A stretch of 64,000 nucleotides of DNA from positions 124,001-188,000 of the forward strand of contig CAZHRC010000001.1 in the NCBI GenBank assembly GCA_964533865.1. The letters are read 5' to 3'. Positions 55,147 through 63,458 of the stretch are shown here, in pieces. Each line of letters opens with the position of its first letter. Within the stretch, counting starts at the first letter, position 1. The translations under genes were made by a program, and so were the position numbers. Under the pieces are notes generated by a model. That model saw nothing but the letters and a program-made list of their open reading frames with translations. It made no database searches and had not been told where the DNA came from. The stretch comes from CAZHRC01 sp964533865 (GTDB taxonomy: Bacteria; Bacillota; Clostridia; Tissierellales; Peptoniphilaceae).

Positions 55147-55372
55147 AGATCGCGTGATCGCCATTGTCAAAAAGCAATTGAAAATCGATAAAGTCGATGT
55201 AACAGCGAATTTGCAAGATGATTATCAAGTAGATTCCATCGGGGTGCTGGATTTTATTATGTCCATCGAAGACGAATTTGGTATCGAAGTCGAAGACGAT
55301 GCCCTTGAAACGATGACAACAGTTCAAGATGTCATCGATTACGTTGAAAACAAAACAAGTAGGTTACTATGA
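55139..55372 (+). CDS. acpP: Acyl carrier protein
   Basis: This acidic 77-residue ACP has the 4'-phosphopantetheine serine S33 in DSIG, where most ACPs have DSLD. The rest (LQDDYQVDSIGVLDFIMSIEDEFGIEVEDD) follows the four-helix ACP pattern. I start at 55139 with CGGAGG upstream; the frame is open further back inside plsX. Placed between plsX and rnc, it is likely the main ACP, though the unusual serine context leaves a specialised ACP possible. Confidence 0.92.
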   Translation: MIKDRVIAIVKKQLKIDKVDVTANLQDDYQVDSIGVLDFIMSIEDEFGIEVEDDALETMTTVQDVIDYVENKTSRLL

Positions 55373-56091
55373 TCAATTTAGATGACAAGGAAAATGCGTT
55401 AGAAATATTGGAGAAGGAGATTGGATACCAATTTACCGATCGCCAATTGCTTCAGACCGCATTTACCCATAGTTCCTACGCTAACGAAAACAAGGAAATC
55501 GGTGGCAATTTTAACGAGCGATTGGAATTTCTTGGCGATGCAGTTGTCGATTTGGTAGTATCAGAGGTATTGTATTCTTTTTATCTGAATAAATCCGAAG
55601 GCTTTCTAACCAAGACTCGCTCCCAGATCGTCTGTGAGTCCTCATTTGCCCAAGCCGCACGCGTTTTGGGCTTAGAGCGTTTTCTACTTTTGGGCAGAGG
55701 AGAGGACTTGACTGGTGGGAGGTATCGGGATTCGATTTTAGCCGATTTATTTGAAGCGTTTTGCGGTGCTCTTTATCTCGATGGAGGATACAGCTTTCTC
55801 TTCGATTTTTTACAAAACCGATTTAAAGAAATCGTCTCTCATCAAATTGAAGATCAAGCCCTTTTTATCGACTATAAAACCATGTTGCAAGAGCATTTTC
55901 ATAAAACGAACAAGTCCAAAATTCGCTATAAACTCGAACGAGAAATCGGACCAGATCACAACAAAAAGTTCTATATGCAAGCTGTGGATCTCAATAAGGT
56001 GATCGGTAGTGGATGCGGAAATAACAAAAAAGAAGCAGAACAAAGTGCAGCCAAAGATGCGTTGGAGCGCATCGGTGTCATCAATGTCTAA
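55369..56091 (+). CDS. rnc: Ribonuclease III
   Basis: RNase III cleaves double-stranded RNA in rRNA maturation and mRNA decay. The 240 residues have the catalytic signature ERLEFLGDAVVD at 50-61, a second acidic site DLFEAFCGALYLDGG near 125 and a C-terminal dsRNA-binding domain (about 165-235, ending KKEAEQSAAKDALERI). ATG overlaps the acpP stop by four bases. Its end overlaps the radical SAM gene by eight. Confidence 0.97.
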   Translation: MINLDDKENALEILEKEIGYQFTDRQLLQTAFTHSSYANENKEIGGNFNERLEFLGDAVVDLVVSEVLYSFYLNKSEGFLTKTRSQIVCESSFAQAARVLGLERFLLLGRGEDLTGGRYRDSILADLFEAFCGALYLDGGYSFLFDFLQNRFKEIVSHQIEDQALFIDYKTMLQEHFHKTNKSKIRYKLEREIGPDHNKKFYMQAVDLNKVIGSGCGNNKKEAEQSAAKDALERIGVINV

Positions 56092-57190
56092 AAAGCGCTA
56101 TATTATCCCCGTATTTATACCCCATCGCGGTTGTCCTTGTGAGTGTAGTTTTTGCAATCAATTGAAAATAACGGGATGTCAGGAGGGCGTTGACGAAGAA
56201 ACTTTTGATCAAACCGTTGAAACCCACTTGAGCTTTCTTCCCATGAACTCCACGGAAAGAGAGCTTGCTTTTTATGGTGGGTCCTTTACTTGTTTACCCT
56301 TCAACGTTATGGTAGCCTATCTACAAAAAGCACAGGTACTAAAAAACACCGGGTTAATTCATCGGATTAGAGTATCAACTCGACCGGATGGGATCGATGT
56401 ACGCATATTGGAGACGCTCTCTCGTTTCTCTGTCGATACGATCGAACTTGGCGTTCAATCCTCGTCGGATAGGGTGTTGTCATTAAATCGAAGAGGGCAT
56501 AGTTTTTCCGATGTAAAACAAAGCTGTGCCTTGATTCGAGATTATGATTTCAAACTCGGTTTGCAAATGATGACCCACCTCTACGGGGCCTCAAGAAAAG
56601 ACGATTGGAACACAGCGATGGCGATTAGTCAATTAAAACCGGATTTTGTCCGTGTGTATCCGACATTGGTATTGAAGGGAACTGCCCTTGAGACTTGGTG
56701 GCTGGAAGGACATTACCTTCCACCGAGTGTCGAAGAAAGTACCGAATCCCTTATCAATATCTTCTTGTTGTTTCAGCATCGAAAAATTCCCATTATACGG
56801 TTGGGATTACAAACCACCGATGAGATATCGGATTCTGGTGATGTCGTCGCTGGGCCCTATCACCCAAACATGAGGCAGCTTGTGGAAAGCGAGATTTTCA
56901 AAGGCGTTATTACAGAAGCGTTGACTAAATTTAGAGGCGAGAAAGATGTCACACTACACGTGTCATCGCCTTTGATATCATCGGTTGCAGGAGTTCATGG
57001 CGTCAATCGGCAATCCTATCATGACGTTTTAAAAGTGAGCAAAGTTGGAATACTCCCTATTGTTGGTAGCGGCAAAAAGGTCGTGATCACCTCCAACGCT
57101 TCCAAAATTGAGCTCACTTTGGAGGATATCATGGAAAAGGCGTATCAAATGATGAAAGAGGGTGAAGGAAATGAAATTAAAAAAAATTGA
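56084..57190 (+). CDS. Radical SAM protein, Elp3-like
   Basis: The 368 residues start MSKKRYIIPVFIPHRGCPCECSFC, giving a radical SAM CX3CX2C cluster motif with one extra cysteine inside (C-P-C-E-C-S-F-C). YGGSFTCLP near 65, VSTRPDGID near 96 and IELGVQSSSD near 118 are Elp3/HemN-type motifs. There is no GNAT acetyltransferase domain, so it is not full-length Elp3; function is unknown, perhaps tRNA modification. In Clostridia such a gene commonly sits between rnc and smc. The start is from homology, as the RBS is weak and the frame is open back to 56009 within rnc. It overlaps smc by 20 bases. Confidence 0.85.
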   Translation: MSKKRYIIPVFIPHRGCPCECSFCNQLKITGCQEGVDEETFDQTVETHLSFLPMNSTERELAFYGGSFTCLPFNVMVAYLQKAQVLKNTGLIHRIRVSTRPDGIDVRILETLSRFSVDTIELGVQSSSDRVLSLNRRGHSFSDVKQSCALIRDYDFKLGLQMMTHLYGASRKDDWNTAMAISQLKPDFVRVYPTLVLKGTALETWWLEGHYLPPSVEESTESLINIFLLFQHRKIPIIRLGLQTTDEISDSGDVVAGPYHPNMRQLVESEIFKGVITEALTKFRGEKDVTLHVSSPLISSVAGVHGVNRQSYHDVLKVSKVGILPIVGSGKKVVITSNASKIELTLEDIMEKAYQMMKEGEGNEIKKN

Positions 57191-60100
57191 AATAGTTGGT
57201 TTCAAGTCCTTTGCTAAAAAGGTGCAGCTTGTATTTGATCATGAAGTGAGTTGTGTAGTGGGGCCAAACGGTAGCGGAAAATCGAATATCGCGGATGCCA
57301 TCCGTTGGGTGCTCGGAGAGCAGTCGGCAAAGTCTCTTAGAGGATCTAAAATGGATGATGTCATCTTCTCGGGTACAGAAAACGTCAAGCCTATGAATTT
57401 TGCTGAAGTCAGCATTTCATTTGACAATTCGGATCATAAAATACCGCTCACATTTGACACCATAGTGGTTTCTCGTAGAATTTATCGCAGTGGCGAGTCG
57501 GAATACTTGATCAACAAAAGCGCTGTACGATTGAAAGACGTGCGTGAGCTTTTTATGGATACAGGAGTCGGCAAGGAAGGCTACTCGATTATAGGGCAAG
57601 GGAGAATCGACGAAATCTTGAGCTCAAAATCAGAAGATCGTCGAATGATATTTGAAGAAGCCTCGGGGATATCCAAGTTTAAATACAAAAAAGAAGAATC
57701 GGTAAAGCGCCTCAATCGAACGAGTGAGAACCTGAAAGAAATTAATCGAGAGCTCCACTTAAAAAAACAAGAACTCAATCAATTGGAGCTACAAGCAAAA
57801 CGCGCTGAGCGCGGGACGATTCTTGAAGAAGAGCTCCATCATTTAGAATTGGCCTATATTAAGAAAAATTTCGAAGCGACACAAGGAAAACTCGACCAGT
57901 TACTCAATGAGAAAAACGAACTCAAAGGTGAGGAAACCTCTCTTTCATCGAGTAAACGGAGTTTATTAGAAAAAATATCGCCAATGGAGGCTAAACAAGC
58001 TTTGCTTGGGGAAAAAATCGAAACGCTAAAGAAAGATCAGGAAAAGGTCATTCGAGATACCCTACGCACCGAAAATGACATCGTTCTAACAAAAGAAAGA
58101 CTGACCTATGGTGAAAAGGATAAGAAACGCCTCCAGGACGAGGAACGGGATCGCCAAAAGAAGGCTGTAGAATTATCGGCGCTCATTGATCAAAGTGCAT
58201 CTGCCCATCGGGAAGGGCTTGTGAGGCTTGAAGAACTCAAAGGCAACCTCGAATCCTTGAAAAAACAGCAAATCGAGTCGGGCGAAAGGTGCCAATCACT
58301 CGAATCATCGCTTTCTAGATTTCAGATAACGTTGCAACAAGACGAGGAAACTTACCAGTCTTTAATCATTAAGCGGGATACGGAACGGGGAATACTGGCT
58401 TCAAAAGAGAAAGAATCCTCTACAAAACGAGAAGAAATTGAGATCATAGAAAATGACATTTTCAAACTCAAGGAGATTTTATCCACGACAGAGGAAACCA
58501 TCAAAGGATTAGAAGCCGAATGGAAGGTCACACAGAAGCGTAAAGAAGAAGCGGAAAACAGTCTACGCACACTAAATGCAACGCTAACCGAACTCCAAAA
58601 CCAAAAGAGAGACCGGGAGATCAGACGGCTAAACTTGAACAATCGCAAGACGATGATTGAATCGATGATCGAAAATGCAGAAGGGTATTTCCGATCGGTT
58701 CAAGATCTATTAAAGGCTCTGAAGAAACGACCTGACGTAGCGTCGCATATGGTGTCTACTTTAGCAGATGGCATCTTTGTGGACGATCCCTTTCAAGTGG
58801 CTGTCGATGTGGCATTAGGAGGAGCCTTACAAAACATTGTCACTCCAACAGAGCAAGATGCGCGGGTTCTAATGGATTTTCTGAGGAAAGAGCGCATTGG
58901 ACGGGTGACGTTTTTACCGATTAACAAAATTAAAGGTTATGCCCCAGCACATCTCACGGATCCAAGAATTCTTTCAAACGCCAGCGATGCGGTTCATTGT
59001 GAAGGCAACTTGAGGGGGATCATCAACTACTTTTTATCAAAGACTTTAATCGTAGGATCTATCGATGATGCGATTTCCCTACAAAAAACCATTGCCAAAG
59101 GTTATCGCATGGTGACGTTGGATGGCGATGTGGTCAACGCATGGGGATCCATGGTTGGTGGCGTGATCCATAAGAAACAAGGCTTTAGTCTACTCAATCG
59201 AAAAAAGGAACTCGATCAAGTGACGGAAGAGTACGCGTACTTGACCCAATTGGCCAAAAGTGCAGAACGGGAATTGGAAAGCACGGAGTTGGGTTTGAAA
59301 GATACTCAAAACACTCTCAGGGATATTCTCAGACTGGAAGGGGAGCAAAGGGATGCGATAAGAGCGGCAAGGGATAAACACAGTGGCTATAATTATCAAC
59401 TCGACAATAAGCTTGAAAACCTCAAGCGTATTGAACTCGAAGTATCCGCTCTGTCCAGCCAGATGAAAGACGAAGCGATTGATGTGACGATCGCTGAGTT
59501 AAAATCCACCGTGCTTCAAAAAAAATCTGAGATTGAAGAGAGAAAAAAGAATCTGACCAACGAGGAAGGCAAGTATCGTGAAATCAATGAAACGCATATA
59601 CGCCTTCACAGCCAGTGGGAGGTACTGAGTCGAGATGTTCTCATCGAGCAAAACAAAGGTGTTGAGGCTTCCGAAACCCTTAGTCATCTGGAAATGGAAG
59701 GCAAAAGGGATAAAGCGACGATAATCTCCTTGGAGAAGGAATATGCCACGCAAAGTGAAAATCTTCTGAATTATGAACATGAAAAGCGGGTATTGGACCA
59801 AAAATCCTTAGATTTAAAAGCGGATTTAGTCGTTACAAAGGATCTCTTTGAAAAAGTCGATAAAGATTTACACGTTGATCGGCAACAACTAGAACGGATT
59901 GGCACACAACTCAATGACCTAGAAAAGCGTGGCTATGCAGTAGAGTTGAACTTTTCCAACGAACTCGATAAATTGGGATCGATAAAGACCACGTTATATG
60001 AAGCGTACGGCATTTCAGAAGATCGTATCGTAGAGGCTCTCAGTGAAGTGGAAAATAAAACGGTGACGGCACAAGCCATCAATAAATTGAAGCTTGAACT

Positions 60101-60722
60101 CCGCGAAATCGGTTATTTCGATAAGGCAGATGTTCCTCGATATAAAAATCTCGCCGAGGAATTTGAAAAATGGGATGCGCAAAGAATCGATCTCGAACGC
60201 GCTAAAGTGGAATTAGAAGGGTTAATCACCGAACTGGACAAAGAGATGATTCAACTTTTTCAAGTCAATTTCTATGAGATCAACGAGCGCTTCAACACCA
60301 TATTTCGAATTCTATTTAATGGAGGCGAGGCGGAATTATTACTCGATGGTAGTGATGTTTTAAATGCAGGTATAGAAATCATCGCTCAACCACCGGGAAA
60401 AAACCTCCAAAATCTCGGACTGCTTTCAGGTGGCGAAAGGTCATTGACTGCGGTGGCGCTTCTCTTTGCCATCTTTGAAACGCGACCAGCCCCCTTTTGC
60501 ATACTTGACGAAATCGATGCGGCGTTGGACGAGGCAAATATCAGTCGATACGTCAATTACTTGCGTTCCTTTAAAGGAAAAACGCAATTTATAATGATCA
60601 CCCATCGCAAGACGACGATGGAGATGGCGGATGTACTCTACGGAGTGACTATGCAAGAAAATGGAATCAGCAAAGTGCTGACACTTCAGTTAGAACAGTT
60701 GGAAGGAGAGATCCATGTTTAA
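57171..60722 (+). CDS. smc: Chromosome partition protein SMC
   Basis: SMC, with ScpA and ScpB, extrudes loops and separates sister chromosomes. The 1183 residues have Walker A GPNGSGKSN at 31-39, two long coiled coils (about 165-500 and 670-1000), a hinge (about 515-650), the signature LSGGERSLT from 1085 and Walker B CILDEIDAALDE at 1110-1121. The full family length is present with no break. The ATG at 57171 follows GAGGGTG; an in-frame GTG at 57162 overlaps that site. ftsY follows with overlap, the conserved rnc-smc-ftsY order. Confidence 0.98.
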   Translation: MKLKKIEIVGFKSFAKKVQLVFDHEVSCVVGPNGSGKSNIADAIRWVLGEQSAKSLRGSKMDDVIFSGTENVKPMNFAEVSISFDNSDHKIPLTFDTIVVSRRIYRSGESEYLINKSAVRLKDVRELFMDTGVGKEGYSIIGQGRIDEILSSKSEDRRMIFEEASGISKFKYKKEESVKRLNRTSENLKEINRELHLKKQELNQLELQAKRAERGTILEEELHHLELAYIKKNFEATQGKLDQLLNEKNELKGEETSLSSSKRSLLEKISPMEAKQALLGEKIETLKKDQEKVIRDTLRTENDIVLTKERLTYGEKDKKRLQDEERDRQKKAVELSALIDQSASAHREGLVRLEELKGNLESLKKQQIESGERCQSLESSLSRFQITLQQDEETYQSLIIKRDTERGILASKEKESSTKREEIEIIENDIFKLKEILSTTEETIKGLEAEWKVTQKRKEEAENSLRTLNATLTELQNQKRDREIRRLNLNNRKTMIESMIENAEGYFRSVQDLLKALKKRPDVASHMVSTLADGIFVDDPFQVAVDVALGGALQNIVTPTEQDARVLMDFLRKERIGRVTFLPINKIKGYAPAHLTDPRILSNASDAVHCEGNLRGIINYFLSKTLIVGSIDDAISLQKTIAKGYRMVTLDGDVVNAWGSMVGGVIHKKQGFSLLNRKKELDQVTEEYAYLTQLAKSAERELESTELGLKDTQNTLRDILRLEGEQRDAIRAARDKHSGYNYQLDNKLENLKRIELEVSALSSQMKDEAIDVTIAELKSTVLQKKSEIEERKKNLTNEEGKYREINETHIRLHSQWEVLSRDVLIEQNKGVEASETLSHLEMEGKRDKATIISLEKEYATQSENLLNYEHEKRVLDQKSLDLKADLVVTKDLFEKVDKDLHVDRQQLERIGTQLNDLEKRGYAVELNFSNELDKLGSIKTTLYEAYGISEDRIVEALSEVENKTVTAQAINKLKLELREIGYFDKADVPRYKNLAEEFEKWDAQRIDLERAKVELEGLITELDKEMIQLFQVNFYEINERFNTIFRILFNGGEAELLLDGSDVLNAGIEIIAQPPGKNLQNLGLLSGGERSLTAVALLFAIFETRPAPFCILDEIDAALDEANISRYVNYLRSFKGKTQFIMITHRKTTMEMADVLYGVTMQENGISKVLTLQLEQLEGEIHV

Positions 60723-61917
60723 AAAGTTTTTCGATAAATTTAAAAAAGAAGCAGAACCCGAACATAGTGATGACATAATCATCGATGAAAGTGAACAATC
60801 AAACGAGGGGGTCGTAACCGTAGATGCTGGGCATGATGAGGGTGTGACCGAAGTGATCTCTGGCAAAGCTGAGCCTTTAAAAGAGGAATGGAATATCGAA
60901 CCCAACACCCAAGAAGACGGCGATGTCAAGGTTCAAGAAGAAGTCATTGACGACATCAACGAAGACATCACGACAGAAGAGGTGGTTGAACCAAAGAAAC
61001 CTAACTTGTTCCAACGGTTTGTAGCAGGGCTGGAAAAGACGAGAAGCACAATATCGAATCAATTGGATCAGGTGTTACGCGGTCGCACGACCATCGATGA
61101 GGATCTTTATGAGGAATTGGAAGACTCTCTTATCGCTTCTGACATGGGTGTCAACGCGACGATGGATGTGATGGATGAGCTGCGTGATTTAGTGGATCAG
61201 GGAAGGATAAAAGAACCTTCAGACATTAAAAATGCACTTAATAAAATCCTTAAAGACAAATTATTAGCTACTAACCTGGTCAGTGGCGTTGAGTTATCCA
61301 AAAGTGTTCAGACCATCCTATTAGTGGTAGGGGTAAACGGCGTTGGTAAAACGACCACAATTGGCAAGCTCGCACACAATTTTAAACGACAAGGCCACAA
61401 AGTGATGCTGGCTGCAGCAGATACTTTCCGAGCTGCTGCCATCGAGCAGTTGACGGAGTGGTCAACTCGTGCCAACGTCGATATCGTCGCCCATAAAGAA
61501 GGTTCAGATCCCGCCAGCGTGATATACGATGCGATCCAGTCGGCAAAATCAAAAGAAGTCGATGTGCTCATCTGCGATACGGCAGGTCGATTACACAATA
61601 AAAAGAATTTGATGAACGAGCTTGAAAAGATCAACCGAGTCATTGATCGAGAATTTCCTGATGCTAAAAAAGAAGTGTTGTTGGTAGTCGATGGAACGAC
61701 TGGGCAAAACGCGGTTATGCAAGCGCGTGAGTTTAAGCAAGTGACTGAGATTACGGGATTGATTTTAACCAAACTCGATGGAACGGCAAAAGGCGGTGTC
61801 GTGTTCCCCCTTCAAATGGAGATACAAGTTCCGGTGCGCTATATTGGAATCGGCGAAGGGATTGATAATCTTGAGGTATTCGAAGCTGAAAGTTTTGTGG
61901 ATGCCATTATAAGCTAA
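60715..61917 (+). CDS. ftsY: Signal recognition particle receptor FtsY
   Basis: FtsY docks SRP-ribosome complexes at the membrane. The 400 residues have a basic N-terminus, a strongly acidic region (about 12-95), then the N domain and the SRP GTPase with GVNGVGKT at 206-213, DTAGR near 291 and TKLDGTAKGG near 351. The acidic N-terminal A-domain is longer than in many Firmicutes. RBS AAGGAGAG is in the end of smc, which it overlaps by eight bases. A strong terminator follows. Confidence 0.97.
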   Translation: MFKKFFDKFKKEAEPEHSDDIIIDESEQSNEGVVTVDAGHDEGVTEVISGKAEPLKEEWNIEPNTQEDGDVKVQEEVIDDINEDITTEEVVEPKKPNLFQRFVAGLEKTRSTISNQLDQVLRGRTTIDEDLYEELEDSLIASDMGVNATMDVMDELRDLVDQGRIKEPSDIKNALNKILKDKLLATNLVSGVELSKSVQTILLVVGVNGVGKTTTIGKLAHNFKRQGHKVMLAAADTFRAAAIEQLTEWSTRANVDIVAHKEGSDPASVIYDAIQSAKSKEVDVLICDTAGRLHNKKNLMNELEKINRVIDREFPDAKKEVLLVVDGTTGQNAVMQAREFKQVTEITGLILTKLDGTAKGGVVFPLQMEIQVPVRYIGIGEGIDNLEVFEAESFVDAIIS

Positions 61918-62016
61918 GAATAAGGTTTATCTATAGAAAGGCAAACCGATACTCGGCAGAAGATCAAATCAACGGAAATAGCCCTGATTTTTTAGCTGGG
62001 CGACCATTCGTTATGG

Positions 62017-62067
62017 CTATGCCATCCTTTAGACATCGAAATGTCTGTAAGGAGGCATAGTTTTTTT
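62017..62067 (+). terminator. Long structured terminator after ftsY
   Basis: CTATGCC (62017-62023), TCCTT and AGACAT pair in order with ATGTCT, AAGGA and GGCATAG (62054-62060), giving 18 bp with small internal loops and a CGAA tetraloop, then seven T. The 3' arm contains the sequence AAGGAGG. Within the 261-base gap from 61918 to 62178 this is the only clear signal; 61918-62016 holds only small stems that match no riboswitch I know. Confidence 0.88.
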
Positions 62068-62178
62068 ATGCGACCAGAGTTCCCTTTGTTGATTGAGAGA
62101 AAGACAATAAATGGGTATATGTTAAAGGTCGCCTGATCGAAGATCGAGAGAGGCAACAAATCTTAGTGAGGTGGGAAA

Positions 62179-63270
62179 ATGATGAAAATGAAAATAATGA
62201 GTGCGGGGCCAACATCGGTGAGCGATCGAGTTTTAGAGGCGTCGAGAAAATCGTTGACCAATACCGACTTAGATCAAGATTACATATCTTTTCAACGAAA
62301 TACTGAAAGAAAGATTTCAAAGTTGCTTCACACCGACGAGACGAGCTTCATTATGTTAGGAGAGGCAATGTTAGGGTTAGATGGCGCAATGGCATCGTTT
62401 ATCGAACCAGGGGATCGGGTTCTCGTCATCAACAACGGACCATTTGGTGAAGGCTTTCTGGATATGGTATCTCGCTATGGCGGTGTTCCCGTGAATTATG
62501 TATGCGATCTCAGACGTGGCGTAAATGTGGAACAATTAGCGCAGTTTTTAATAGATGACCACGATTTCAAATTGGCAACTCTGATTCATTGTGAAACCCC
62601 ATCGGGGATCACCAACGATGTCCACGCCATTGGTCCCTTGTTGAACGCCTACGGCATCTTATCCATAGTGGATACGGTGTCAGCCATGGCAGGAGAGCGA
62701 TTTGAATTTGACACTTCTAAAGTGGATGTCGCCATAGGGGGGACTCAAAAATGCTTGTCCGCATTGACCGGTTTGACGACGATCACTTTGTCAAATAACG
62801 CGGTGGAGTACTTGAAAACGAGAAGAACACCTGTCATGGGATACTATGGAAATTTTCAAAACTATTTACGGACCACACAAGGCTTTGATTTTCCCTACAC
62901 ACAAAGCGATACACTGGTTTACGCGTTAGATGAAGCGTTGAATATCGCCTTGGGCCACAATTTCGTCGAAAGACACGAAAGGTTTGCCCAATTGACTCGC
63001 GATCGCGTGAAGGCGATGGGTTATGAAATATATGGCAAAGACAGTTTATCAAACACGGTGACGACCGTGCTCTTAAAAGAAGGTCAAACCACAGAAGGGG
63101 TGCTAGAAAAGATGAGAGCCCAGGGATTTGTCATATCAGGGGCTATAGGTGAAATTTCTGGCAAAGCCATTCGTCTGGGTCATATGGGAAACAATATAAC
63201 GGATCGCGACGCTTATTTAGCTATGCTCGATGCATTGGAACTTGTATTGACAAATCCTTTAGTTCGTTAG
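62179..63270 (+). CDS. Class V PLP-dependent aminotransferase (alanine-glyoxylate/serine-pyruvate type)
   Basis: This 363-residue aminotransferase of the AGXT/SgaA group has HCETPSGITND near 141, DTVSAMAGE near 168 and the lysine motif GGTQKCLSALTGL near 195, with the Schiff-base lysine in QKCL. It could transaminate alanine, serine or a related amino acid with glyoxylate or pyruvate; by eye I cannot fix the substrate, and a 2-aminoethylphosphonate type is less likely. RBS GAGGTGGG precedes tandem ATGs (62179, 62182). It is monocistronic between a terminator and the pckA promoter. Confidence 0.85.
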   Translation: MMKMKIMSAGPTSVSDRVLEASRKSLTNTDLDQDYISFQRNTERKISKLLHTDETSFIMLGEAMLGLDGAMASFIEPGDRVLVINNGPFGEGFLDMVSRYGGVPVNYVCDLRRGVNVEQLAQFLIDDHDFKLATLIHCETPSGITNDVHAIGPLLNAYGILSIVDTVSAMAGERFEFDTSKVDVAIGGTQKCLSALTGLTTITLSNNAVEYLKTRRTPVMGYYGNFQNYLRTTQGFDFPYTQSDTLVYALDEALNIALGHNFVERHERFAQLTRDRVKAMGYEIYGKDSLSNTVTTVLLKEGQTTEGVLEKMRAQGFVISGAIGEISGKAIRLGHMGNNITDRDAYLAMLDALELVLTNPLVR

Positions 63271-63362
63271 GTGAGAAACTAAAATCTCAGAGGACTATTT
63301 TACAAATGTCTGACTAATCCGAGTGATACGGGTTCGTATTAATCATTTAATACATTAAACTA

Positions 63363-63391
63363 TTTCCGAAACACTAAAACTTTGGTACAAT
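63363..63391 (+). promoter_or_regulatory. Possible promoter of pckA
   Basis: TACAAT (63386-63391) has TTTCCG (63363-63368) at 17 bases, a weak -35. The expected start near 63398 lies on the cre-like site. Confidence 0.5.
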
Positions 63392-63398
63392 GATATTA

Positions 63399-63413
63399 AT
63401 GGAAACGCTTACA
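63399..63413 (+). promoter_or_regulatory. cre (CcpA) site before pckA
   Basis: ATGGAAACGCTTACA fits the cre consensus WTGNAANCGNWNNCW at every defined position. It overlaps the predicted start point, where CcpA would block transcription when glucose is present, sensible for a gluconeogenic or anaplerotic gene. Confidence 0.75.
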
Positions 63414-63458
63414 AGCGTCTTCGAACATAAAATATTATTTAGAAGCGAAGGAAGTGAA

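Noticed and set aside
61930..62016. Cyclic di-GMP riboswitch-like GGCAAACC in the gap after ftsY
   Set aside because: The second conserved block (GACGCAAAGCC) and the tetraloop receptor are absent; the match is eight bases only.
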